Of a stretch of DNA of 58,549 bases, positions 51,355-58,549 are shown in pieces. The notes beneath the pieces were generated by a model. The model made no database searches. It saw nothing but the letters and a program-made list of their open reading frames with translations, and had not been told where the DNA came from. The position numbers were made by a program, and so were the translations under genes. Numbering within the stretch: the stretch's first letter is position 1; each line of letters begins with the position of its first letter. Origin of the DNA: an uncultured Acetobacteraceae bacterium (lineage in GTDB: Bacteria > Pseudomonadota > Alphaproteobacteria > Acetobacterales > Acetobacteraceae); NCBI GenBank assembly GCA_937873175.1, contig CALMVT010000280.1, positions 1-58,549 on the forward strand, in the 5' to 3' direction.

Positions 51355-52635
51355 ATGTTGAAGAAGAAGCGCTGGCAAATGGTGCTGCTGCTGTTCATCG
51401 CGGGCATCATCAACTACCTCGACCGCTCCGCCCTATCCGTGGCGGCGCCGCTGGTCATGAAGGACCTCGAACTCACCCCGGCCGACCTCGGCCTGATCTT
51501 CTCAAGCTTCTTTGTCGGCTACGCGGCGTTCAACTTCATCGGCGGCTGGGCGTCCGACAAGCTCGGGGGCAAGCGGGTGTTCACCCTGGCCATGGGCGTG
51601 TGGTCCGTGTTCTGCGCGCTCACCGCGGCGGCGGGGGGGTTCGTGTCGCTGCTGGTCATCCGGGTGTGCTTCGGCGTGGGCGAAGGGCCGCTGTCCTCCA
51701 CGATGAACAAGGTCGTCAACAACTGGTTCCCGCACCGGGAAGCCGCGAGCGCGGTGGGCTTCGCCAACTGCGGCACGCCGCTGGGTGGCGCGATTGCCGG
51801 GCCGGTGGTCGGCTTGATGGCGGTGGCGCTGGGCTGGAAGGCGGCGTTCGTCGTGATCGGCCTGATCGGCTTCGCGTGGCTGTTCTTCTGGGTCCGGCTC
51901 GCCACGGAAACGCCGCGCGAGCACCCGACGATCAGCGCCGAGGAGCTGCACGAGATCGAGGGCGACCGCGCCGCCCCGTCCGCCAGCCTCCCCGCGCAGC
52001 CGCTCGGCTTTTACCTCAAGCAGCCTGTGGTGCTCGCCACCGGCCTCGCGTTTTTCGGCTACAACTACATCCTGTTCTTCTTCCTGACCTGGTTCCCGAG
52101 CTACCTGACCATGGCGCAACACCTCAGCATCAAGGACATGAGCATTGCCACCGTGCTGCCCTGGGTGCTCGGCTTCTGCGGCCTGGCGGCCGGCGGGGCG
52201 GTGTCGGACGCGGTGTATCGCCGCACCGGGCGCGCGCTGTTCGCCCGCAAGCTGGTGCTGACCGTGTGCCTGAGCCTCGCCGCCGTGTCCGTCGCGCTGG
52301 CCGGTCTGGTCACGACCCTGGGCAGCGCGCTGCTGCTGATGAGCGCCGCCGTGTTCTTCCTGTATCTCACCGGCAGCACCTATTGGGCGATCCTGCAGGA
52401 CACGGTGCGCGGCGAGAACATCGGCGGCGTCGGCGGCTTCATCCACATGATGGCCAACTGCGCCGGCATCATCGGCCCGGCGGTCACGGGCTTCATCGTG
52501 CAATCCACCGGCGTGTTCACCAGCGCTTTCGTGCTCGCGGGCGGCATCGCCATCTTGGGCGTGCTGTGCGTGCTGGTCTTCGTCAAGCCGATCGAAAGCA
52601 CGCGTACGTCGGACGCCGCCCTGGCGCTGCACTGA
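51355..52635 (+). CDS. MFS sugar-acid transporter (ACS family, hexuronate/galactonate-type)
   Basis: This 426-residue 12-TM transporter belongs to the anion:cation symporter family: MVLLLFIAGIINYLDRSALS in TM1, ASDKLGGKRVFTLAMG in the loop 2-3 motif, RVCFGVGEGPLSSTMNKVV and NWFPHREAASAVGFANCGTP. ExuT and GarP import hexuronates or aldarates with protons in this way. The start follows ACGGAGGGGCGTC. It is the first gene of the unit with mannonate dehydratase 31 bp downstream, so the imported compound is most likely a hexuronate or aldonate. Confidence 0.9.
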   Translation: MLKKKRWQMVLLLFIAGIINYLDRSALSVAAPLVMKDLELTPADLGLIFSSFFVGYAAFNFIGGWASDKLGGKRVFTLAMGVWSVFCALTAAAGGFVSLLVIRVCFGVGEGPLSSTMNKVVNNWFPHREAASAVGFANCGTPLGGAIAGPVVGLMAVALGWKAAFVVIGLIGFAWLFFWVRLATETPREHPTISAEELHEIEGDRAAPSASLPAQPLGFYLKQPVVLATGLAFFGYNYILFFFLTWFPSYLTMAQHLSIKDMSIATVLPWVLGFCGLAAGGAVSDAVYRRTGRALFARKLVLTVCLSLAAVSVALAGLVTTLGSALLLMSAAVFFLYLTGSTYWAILQDTVRGENIGGVGGFIHMMANCAGIIGPAVTGFIVQSTGVFTSAFVLAGGIAILGVLCVLVFVKPIESTRTSDAALALH

Positions 52636-52666
52636 GGCGCCCCAACCCCAAACCCGGGAGAGCCAA

Positions 52667-53863
52667 ATGGAACAAACATGGCGGTGGTGGGGTCCAAACG
52701 ATCTCATCTCCCTGTCCGACATCTGCCAGGTGGGCGCCACCGGCATCGTGACCGCCCTGCATGACGTGCCCACCGGCGCAGTATGGACCCGCGAGGCCAT
52801 CGCCGAGCGCAGGCAGGTCATCGAGGCCGACCCAAGCCTCGGCCTGCGCTGGAGCGTGGTGGAAAGCGTGCCGGTGCACGAAAGCATCAAGCTGGGGGAG
52901 GACGACGCCGCGCCCTACTATGAGACGTATCGCGAAACGCTGAGCAACCTGGGGGACGCAGGGATCGGCACGGTCTGCTACAACTTCATGCCGGTACTGG
53001 ATTGGGCGCGCACCACGCTCCGCCATCCATTGCCGGGCGGGGCCACGGCGTTGCGCTTCAACGCGCACGAGTTCGCCGCCTTCGACGTGCACATGCTGGC
53101 GCGTCCGGGAGCGGAGGCGGACTACGCCCCCGACGTGCTCGCCCGCGCCAGCGCCTGGTTCGACGCCGCGACCGCAGACGACCGGCGCACCCTGCTCGGC
53201 AGCATCATGGCCGGGCTGCCCGGCGCGTTCGACCGCTACGACATCGAGGGGCTGCGCGGCATGCTCGCCCGCTACCGCGACACCGGCCACGCCCAGTTGC
53301 AGGCCAACCTCGCCCGCTTCCTGGAGGAGGTCGTGCCCACGGCGGAGCGGGCCGGCGTGCGGCTCGCGATCCACCCCGACGACCCGCCGCGCCCGCTGCT
53401 CGGCCTGCCGCGCATCACCTCCACGGCGGAGGACATCGCCTTTATCCTGGACGCCGTGCCGTCCCCGTCCAACGGCCTCACGCTTTGCACCGGCTCGCTC
53501 GGCGCGCGCCCGGCCAACGACCTGCCGGCCATCGCCCGGCGCTTCGCCGACCGCATCCAGTTCGTGCATCTGCGCAATGTCAGCACGGAGCCGGACGGCT
53601 CCTTCATGGAGGCCGACCACCTGGCAGGCGACACCGACATGGTAACCGTGGTGCATGCGCTGCTGGAGGAGCAGAAGCGCCGGCAGGACGGCGGCGACCC
53701 GCGTTGGCGCCTGCCCTTCCGCCCGGACCATGGGCACGAAATGCTGGACGACGTGGGCAAGCCGACCCACCCCGGCTATCCGCTGATCGGCCGGATGCGC
53801 GGCCTGGCCGAGATCCGTGGCGTCATGACCGCGCTCGCCCGGCAGAACGGGTTGCCGACCTGA
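52667..53863 (+). CDS. uxuA: D-mannonate dehydratase
   Basis: This 398-residue enzyme matches UxuA: MEQTWRWWGPNDLISLSDI at the start, VCYNFMPVLDWARTTL, the metal-site segment AIHPDDPPRPLLGLPRI, LCTGSLGARPANDL and QFVHLRNVSTEPDGSFMEA. It dehydrates D-mannonate to 2-keto-3-deoxygluconate, using manganese or iron, in the cytoplasm. The length equals the family norm. The stop shares bases with the start of the next gene (TGATG), and the preceding transporter ends 31 bp upstream. The GGGAGAG upstream of the ATG is a good ribosome-binding site. Confidence 0.95.
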   Translation: MEQTWRWWGPNDLISLSDICQVGATGIVTALHDVPTGAVWTREAIAERRQVIEADPSLGLRWSVVESVPVHESIKLGEDDAAPYYETYRETLSNLGDAGIGTVCYNFMPVLDWARTTLRHPLPGGATALRFNAHEFAAFDVHMLARPGAEADYAPDVLARASAWFDAATADDRRTLLGSIMAGLPGAFDRYDIEGLRGMLARYRDTGHAQLQANLARFLEEVVPTAERAGVRLAIHPDDPPRPLLGLPRITSTAEDIAFILDAVPSPSNGLTLCTGSLGARPANDLPAIARRFADRIQFVHLRNVSTEPDGSFMEADHLAGDTDMVTVVHALLEEQKRRQDGGDPRWRLPFRPDHGHEMLDDVGKPTHPGYPLIGRMRGLAEIRGVMTALARQNGLPT

Positions 53864-55323
53864 TGGTGGACCGGCTGTGCGAGGCGACGCTGGCGCGATT
53901 GCCCGCAGGCGTCGCCCGGCCCGGCTACGACCGCAGCGCCTTGCGGCCGGGCATCGTGCACCTGGGTGTCGGCGCGTTCCACCGCGCGCACCAAGCTGTT
54001 TACACCGATGCCGTGCTGGCGGCGGGCGATGGGCGCTGGGGCATCACCGCCGCCAGCCTGCGCAGCCCGGACACGCGCGATGCGCTCGCGCCGCAGGACG
54101 GCCTGTATGCGCTGAACATCCGTGGAGAGGCGGACCAACTGGCGGTGATCGGCAGCATCGGCCGGGTGCTGGCCGCGCCGGATGACCCGGCCGCCCTGCT
54201 CGATGCCCTGTGCGCCCCCACGGTCGCCATCGTCAGCCTGACTGTGACCGAGAAGGCGTATTGCCGCGACCCCGCCAGCGGCGCGCTGGACGAGGCGCAT
54301 CCGGACATCCTGCACGACCTGTCGCATCCGCAAGCGCCGCGCTCGGCCCTCGGCTGGCTCGCCGCTGCCATCGCTCGGCGGCGCGCGGAGGGGCTGCCCG
54401 CGTTCACCGTGCTGTGCTGCGACAACCTGCCGGCCAACGGACGCACGCTGCACCGGCTGCTGGCCCGCTTCGCTCAATTGCGCTCGCCCGGCCTCGGCGC
54501 TTTCGTGGAACATGAGGTCGCCTGCCCGGACACCATGGTGGACCGCATCGTGCCTGCGACCACGGATGAGGACCGCACCCGGGTCGCGGCGGCGCTCGGA
54601 CTGCGGGATGCCTGGCCCGTGATCGCCGAGCCGTTCACGCAATGGGTGGTCGCCGACCGCTTCCCCGCCGGACGCCCGGCGTGGGAGGACGTGGGCGTCA
54701 CGCTGGTTGCGGACGTGGCGCCATTCGAGGCGATGAAGCTCCGCATGCTGAACGCCAGCCATTCTGCCCTCGCGTACTTGGGCTGCTTGGCCGGGGTGGA
54801 AACGGTGGCCGAGGCAATGGGGGACCCAGCCCTGGCCGGATTCGCGGGGCGCGTGATGGAGGATGCCGCTCCTACCCTCACCGTGCAGCCGGGCATGGAT
54901 GTGACAGGCTACAAGCAGGCCCTGCTCGCGCGGTTCCGCAACCCCGCCTTGCGCCACCGCACGGCGCAGATCGCTATGGACGGCTCGCAGAAGCTGCCGC
55001 AGCGCGTGCTAGGCACGATGCGGGACCGCTTGGCGCTGGGTTTGCCAGTAGACGCGCACGCCCTCGTGGTCGCGGGTTGGATGCGCTACGTGACGGGCGT
55101 GGACGAGCATGGGAAATCCATGGACGTTCAGGACCCGGCCGCGCCAGACCTGGCCGCCGTCGTGCAGGCGGCCGGGCCGGTGCCGGACCGGCTGGCGCCG
55201 GCATTGCTCGACATGCGGCCGATCTTCGGCGCGCTGGGGCAGGACCCGCGCGTCCGCACGGCCGTGACTGCGGCACTGGCCCGGCTTTATACGCTCGGCA
55301 CGCGGCAAGCGGTGCAGGCATGA
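53863..55323 (+). CDS. uxuB: D-fructuronate reductase / mannitol dehydrogenase family
   Basis: This 486-residue polyol-specific long-chain dehydrogenase begins with the NAD-binding IVHLGVGAFHRAHQAVYTD. It has VSLTVTEKAYCRDPASGAL and the catalytic-Lys motif MKLRMLNASHSALAYLG. It reduces fructuronate to mannonate (UxuB reaction), or acts on a related ketose acid, in the cytoplasm. Flanked by UxuA, KDG kinase and KDPG aldolase genes, fructuronate reductase is the natural assignment rather than mannitol dehydrogenase. It overlaps the UxuA stop by one base and the KdgK start by four. Confidence 0.92.
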   Translation: MVDRLCEATLARLPAGVARPGYDRSALRPGIVHLGVGAFHRAHQAVYTDAVLAAGDGRWGITAASLRSPDTRDALAPQDGLYALNIRGEADQLAVIGSIGRVLAAPDDPAALLDALCAPTVAIVSLTVTEKAYCRDPASGALDEAHPDILHDLSHPQAPRSALGWLAAAIARRRAEGLPAFTVLCCDNLPANGRTLHRLLARFAQLRSPGLGAFVEHEVACPDTMVDRIVPATTDEDRTRVAAALGLRDAWPVIAEPFTQWVVADRFPAGRPAWEDVGVTLVADVAPFEAMKLRMLNASHSALAYLGCLAGVETVAEAMGDPALAGFAGRVMEDAAPTLTVQPGMDVTGYKQALLARFRNPALRHRTAQIAMDGSQKLPQRVLGTMRDRLALGLPVDAHALVVAGWMRYVTGVDEHGKSMDVQDPAAPDLAAVVQAAGPVPDRLAPALLDMRPIFGALGQDPRVRTAVTAALARLYTLGTRQAVQA

Positions 55324-56237
55324 CGGCGAGCGTCGCCTGCATCGGCGAGTGCATGGTGGAGTTGCGGGAAGGATCGGACGGGCAGCTCCGCCGCGGCTTC
55401 GGCGGCGACACGCTGAACACCGCCGTTTACCTGGCGCGGCTCGGCATCGGCGTGGACTATGTGACGGCGTTGGGCGACGACGCTTGGAGCGACGAAATGC
55501 TGGCGCGCTGGCAGGAAGAAGGGATCGGCACCCGGCTGGTGCATCGACTTCCCGGGCGGCTGCCGGGCCTATACGTCATCCAGACCGACCTGCAGGGCGA
55601 GCGCCGCTTCCTGTACTGGCGCGACAGCGCGGCCGCCCGGCACTTGTTCGACCGTCTCGACCCGGCGGAGCTTGCGGCCTTCGGCACGCTTTACCTGTCC
55701 GGCATCACGCTTTCCATCTACGACGCCGCGGCGCGGGCCGTGCTGTTCGGGGCGCTGGCCGACGCCCGATCCCGCGGCACGCGCGTGGCGTTCGACACCA
55801 ATTTCCGCCCGCGCGGCTGGCCAGACCGCGCCGCCGCACACGCTGCCTATGCGCAGGCATACACCATTGCGGACATCGTGCTGGCCTCCGCCGAGGACTT
55901 GGCGCTGCTCTACGGCGACGCGGGCGAAGCCGAGCTGCTCCGCCACGCCGCCACCACGGAGATCGTCCTGAAGCTGGACCACCCCGCCTGCCGCGTCCTG
56001 CATGACGGCGCCGAACTGCTGGTGCTGGCCGGCCCAGTGAAGCAGGTGATCGACACCACGGCGGCTGGCGACAGCTTCGCCGCCGCTTACCTCGCGGCCC
56101 GCCTGCGCGGCGCTTCGCCCGAAGCCGCGGCCCGCGCCGGGCACGACCTCGCCGGTATCGTGGTGGGCCATCCAGGCGCCATCGCGCCGCGGGCGGCCAT
56201 GTCACGGCCCGCCGACCCCAAGGAGCTTAACGCATGA
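55320..56237 (+). CDS. kdgK: 2-keto-3-deoxygluconate kinase (PfkB family)
   Basis: This 305-residue ribokinase-fold enzyme has the first PfkB signature region (FGGDTLNTAVYLARLG), the second region with the catalytic Asp (VIDTTAAGDSFAAAYLA), and the opening CIGECMVELRE typical of KDG kinases. It phosphorylates KDG to KDPG with ATP. Its ATG overlaps the fructuronate reductase stop and its stop overlaps the aldolase start (ATGA at both junctions), so the three proteins are made from one coupled message. The C-terminal 20 residues are proline/alanine-rich and probably flexible. Confidence 0.95.
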   Translation: MTASVACIGECMVELREGSDGQLRRGFGGDTLNTAVYLARLGIGVDYVTALGDDAWSDEMLARWQEEGIGTRLVHRLPGRLPGLYVIQTDLQGERRFLYWRDSAAARHLFDRLDPAELAAFGTLYLSGITLSIYDAAARAVLFGALADARSRGTRVAFDTNFRPRGWPDRAAAHAAYAQAYTIADIVLASAEDLALLYGDAGEAELLRHAATTEIVLKLDHPACRVLHDGAELLVLAGPVKQVIDTTAAGDSFAAAYLAARLRGASPEAAARAGHDLAGIVVGHPGAIAPRAAMSRPADPKELNA

Positions 56238-56887
56238 GCCAATCCCGCCACCGGCTTGCCGATGTGCTGGCACTGGGGCCGGTCATCCCGGTGATCACCA
56301 TCAACCGGCTGCAGGACGCCGTGCCGCTCGCCCGCGCGCTGGTGGCCGGCGGCGTGCGGCTGCTGGAGATCACGTTGCGCACGCCGGACGGGATGGCCGG
56401 CGCGGAGGCCATCATCCGGGAGGTGCCGGACGCTGTGGTGGGCATCGGCACGGTGCTCACGCCGGCGGACCTGCACCGCAGCATCGAGATCGGCGCGCGC
56501 TTCGCCCTTAGCCCCGGCGCGACGCCAAAGTTGCTGGACGCGGCAGCGGCAGCCGACATCCCCTTCATGCCAGGCGTCGCCACGGCGTCCGAGCTGATGG
56601 AAGCCATGATTCGCGGCTTCGACGCCGTGAAATTCTTCCCCGCCACCGCCGCCGGCGGATTGCCCTATCTCAAAGCCCTTGCCGGCCCGTTTCCACAGGC
56701 ACGGTTCTGCCCGACCGGTGGCCTCACGGAGGAGAACGCCGCCGATTGGCTGGCGCAGCCCAACGTGGTCGCGGTCGGCGGCTCCTGGCTGACCCCCGCA
56801 ACGGAGATCGCCGCCGGGCAATGGGACGCGATCACCGCGCGGGCCGTCCGCAGCCGGGAACGCTTGAAGGGCGGCGCGGGCGGCTGA
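56234..56887 (+). CDS. eda: KDPG/KHG aldolase
   Basis: This 217-residue class I aldolase has the active-site glutamate in RLLEITLRTPDG, the Schiff-base lysine in FDAVKFFPATAAGGLP, and the substrate loop FCPTGGLTEENAADWL. It splits KDPG into pyruvate and glyceraldehyde-3-phosphate, the last step of hexuronate breakdown and also of the Entner-Doudoroff route. Its length matches E. coli Eda (about 213). It is the end of the operon: a small convergent gene lies 25 bp away. Confidence 0.96.
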   Translation: MSQSRHRLADVLALGPVIPVITINRLQDAVPLARALVAGGVRLLEITLRTPDGMAGAEAIIREVPDAVVGIGTVLTPADLHRSIEIGARFALSPGATPKLLDAAAAADIPFMPGVATASELMEAMIRGFDAVKFFPATAAGGLPYLKALAGPFPQARFCPTGGLTEENAADWLAQPNVVAVGGSWLTPATEIAAGQWDAITARAVRSRERLKGGAGG

Positions 56888-56911
56888 CGCCGGGGCCGCT
56901 CCGCCGCCGCC

Positions 56912-57163
56912 TTACTTGCCGGTCTTCTCGATCTTCTGTTTCTCGGCCTGGTTCATCTGCTTCACGGTCGGGTCCTGACTGCTGGACGCGGTCGTTTGCC
57001 CGGTCGTGGCGGCCGGCGCGGCATTGGGGACCGAGGATTGCTCCGGCCCCCGTGACGGCCGGGCCTGCGACGCGGCGCCGGGGCCGGTGGGCGTGCTGGT
57101 TTGCGCCGCCGCCGGCGCCGCCATGGCGGCGGCGAGGACGATGGAGGCAAGCATTGACTTCAT
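56912..57163 (-). CDS. Small exported Pro/Ala/Thr/Ser-rich protein (hypothetical)
   Basis: This 83-residue protein has a clear signal peptide (MKSMLASIVLAAAMAAPAAA, cleavage before Q21). A mature low-complexity part rich in Pro, Ala, Thr and Ser follows, ending in a charged helix-like tail (KQMNQAEKQKIEKTGK). No domain is recognised. It lies 55 bp after, and on the same strand as, the IorB-type gene, and could be carried on the same message. A role in the periplasm is all that can be said. Small secreted proteins with such tails are common in alphaproteobacteria and poorly characterised. Confidence 0.65.
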   Translation of the reverse strand: MKSMLASIVLAAAMAAPAAAQTSTPTGPGAASQARPSRGPEQSSVPNAAPAATTGQTTASSSQDPTVKQMNQAEKQKIEKTGK

Positions 57164-57218
57164 GACTCTGGAACTCCGATGCGGACGGGGGACCGCGCCC
57201 AGCGGCCCCCCGCTCCCA

Positions 57219-58549
57219 TTAAACCGCGAGCTGGTCGCGGATCGGCAGGCTGCGGATGCGCTTGCCAGTCGCAGCGAAGATCGCGTTGACCAGCGCGGGC
57301 GCAAACGGCGGCACCCCCGGCTCCCCCACCCCGCTCGGCGGCGTGCCCGCCGTGAACGGCATGATGTAGGTGTTGGTGACGCGCGGGGCCTCGTCGATCC
57401 GCACCACGGGGTAGTCGTCGTAGTTGCTTTGCTGCACCCGGCCATCCTTGAAGCTGATCTCCCCAAGCTTGGCGAGGCTCAGCCCCATGACGGCGGCCCC
57501 CTCGATCTGCGAGTAGATGCGTTCCGGGTTGACCCATGTGCCGCAATCGATGGCGGTATCGACCCGTGGGACCGTCAGCACGCCCTTCTTGTCCACCGCC
57601 ACCTCGACCACAGTGGCGATGTAGCTGACAAAGCTGCGGTGCGCCGCGATGCCCAGGCCGTGACCCTCCGGCAGCTTGCGTCCCCACCCTGCCTTGTCCG
57701 CCACCAGTTCCACAACCCGGCGCAGCCGGCCCGCGTCGATGGGGTAGCTGTCCACTGGCTCGCCGTAGTTCCACGGCTTCTCGACGGAGGGGCTGAACGG
57801 CACGATGCGTGCCGGGCCGATCAGTTCCAGCAGCACGTCCTTCGGGTCGCGCCCGGTCGCCTGCGCGATCTCCGCCACCATGGACTGCACGGCAAAGGCG
57901 CGCGGGATGTTGGACACCGAGCGGAACCAGCCGATGCGGGTGTGGGCCGCCGCCTCCGGGTTCTCGCACCGCACGTTCTTGATGTCGAACGGCAGGTCGA
58001 TCAGCCCCATGCCCAGCTCCACAGGGATCTGGTGCTTGGTGTCCGGTGCGAAGGTGGAGCCGATGCTCGGCGCGGCGCTACGATGGCGCCAGGCCACCAC
58101 CTTGCCGGACTTGTCCAGACCCGCCTCGATCCGCTCGGCGGAGACGGTATGGTAGAAGTCGTGGTGCAGGTCGTCCTCGCGCGTCCACTGCACCCGCACC
58201 GGCGCGTTCAGCTCACGCGACAGCAGGGCTGCTTCCAGCACGAAGTCGCACTTCGACTTCCGGCCGAAGCCACCGCCCAGCAGCGTCGGGTGCACCGTCA
58301 CGTTGTCCGCGGAGATGTCCATCGTCTTGGCCAGGTCCTCGCGCGTGCCGCCGGGGCTTTGCACCGGCGCCCAGGCCACGACCTTACCATCCGTCCAGTG
58401 CACGGTCGCCACCGGCGGCTCCATGCTGGCGTGCGCGATGTGCGGCGCGTAGTACTCGCCCACCACCACCTTGTCGGCGCCCTTCAGCGCTGCCTCCGCG
58501 TCGCCGTCGTTGCGCACCACGAGGCCCGGCGCGCGCACCGCGGTTTCAA
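57219..58549 (-). CDS. Molybdopterin-binding oxidoreductase, IorB-type (partial, runs off right edge)
   Basis: The visible C-terminal 440 or so residues belong to the xanthine-oxidase-superfamily large subunit of the isoquinoline 1-oxidoreductase/aldehyde dehydrogenase type. They show [59 protein letters not shown] and the cofactor-proximal [17 protein letters not shown] near the end, including the active-site Glu region. Family members oxidise aldehydes or N-heterocycles and often pass electrons to a cytochrome. The N-terminal half is outside the window; a GTG at 58538 is internal, because the frame continues through the edge. Confidence 0.88.
   Translation of the reverse strand, partial: ETAVRAPGLVVRNDGDAEAALKGADKVVVGEYYAPHIAHASMEPPVATVHWTDGKVVAWAPVQSPGGTREDLAKTMDISADNVTVHPTLLGGGFGRKSKCDFVLEAALLSRELNAPVRVQWTREDDLHHDFYHTVSAERIEAGLDKSGKVVAWRHRSAAPSIGSTFAPDTKHQIPVELGMGLIDLPFDIKNVRCENPEAAAHTRIGWFRSVSNIPRAFAVQSMVAEIAQATGRDPKDVLLELIGPARIVPFSPSVEKPWNYGEPVDSYPIDAGRLRRVVELVADKAGWGRKLPEGHGLGIAAHRSFVSYIATVVEVAVDKKGVLTVPRVDTAIDCGTWVNPERIYSQIEGAAVMGLSLAKLGEISFKDGRVQQSNYDDYPVVRIDEAPRVTNTYIMPFTAGTPPSGVGEPGVPPFAPALVNAIFAATGKRIRSLPIRDQLAV

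Noticed and set aside
56870-56908. GGCGGCG/CGCCGCC stem after the KDPG aldolase gene as a terminator
   Set aside because: The arms are simple GC repeats that pair in several registers and occur often by chance in this DNA, and there is no T-run.
1-58549. CRISPR arrays, tRNA or rRNA genes, intact insertion sequences or phage genes
   Set aside because: No regularly spaced repeats, cloverleaf-like tRNA ends, rRNA motifs, transposases or terminal inverted repeats were seen while reading the window.

Overview
The window is high-GC DNA with dense, mostly overlapping bacterial genes and many GTG starts. The gene families are a Wza/Wzc/WbaP-type exopolysaccharide system, a PQQ-type sorbosone dehydrogenase-like protein, IorB-type molybdoenzymes, Dpp/Opp transporters next to M20 amidohydrolases, and a hexuronate pathway. 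Together they suggest an alphaproteobacterium, most plausibly an Acetobacteraceae relative. That placement is an inference from gene content, not a database result. I saw no rRNA, tRNA, CRISPR array or intact insertion sequence.

Region 1 (about 0.4-17.8 kb) is an exopolysaccharide (EPS) locus with genes on both strands. It holds a polymerase-like membrane protein, an acyltransferase, an exported GH26 glycosidase, five glycosyltransferases (two GT4, one GT14, two GT2), a Wzc-like co-polymerase whose kinase motifs are degenerate, an AAA ATPase, an outer-membrane beta-barrel, a short Wza-like lipoprotein and a WbaP-like initiating transferase. No Wzx flippase lies inside the window. A relic of a further GT2 gene lies just beyond (18.0-18.2 kb).

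Region 2 (18.6-29.9 kb) is a mixed set of envelope and metabolic genes: a cysteine-rich secreted protein, a PIG-L deacetylase, a lytic transglycosylase, an ExeA-like membrane protein with a ruined P-loop, a sorbosone dehydrogenase-like lipoprotein, a haem peroxidase, a ROK-type sugar kinase that appears circularly permuted and is split by a frameshift, a CHRD protein, an alpha/beta hydrolase and an AbgB-like aminoacylase.

Region 3 (30-44.2 kb) contains two complete oligopeptide ABC importers. The first is interrupted between its ATPase and binding-protein genes by a BrnA antitoxin preceded by an internally deleted BrnT toxin. The second is divergent from an AtzG-like/amidase pair, which has a good match to a sigma-54 promoter in front of it. 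The theme is uptake and hydrolysis of peptides and amides.

Region 4 (44.2-58.5 kb) begins with a decayed GtrA/GT2 pseudogene and a PEP-CTERM protein. It continues with a sulfite-oxidase-like molybdoenzyme and two MFS transporters. A polyol dehydrogenase then faces a tightly overlapping hexuronate operon (transporter, mannonate dehydratase, fructuronate reductase, KDG kinase, KDPG aldolase), which would convert fructuronate/mannonate to pyruvate and glyceraldehyde-3-phosphate. The right edge cuts an IorB-type molybdopterin oxidoreductase.
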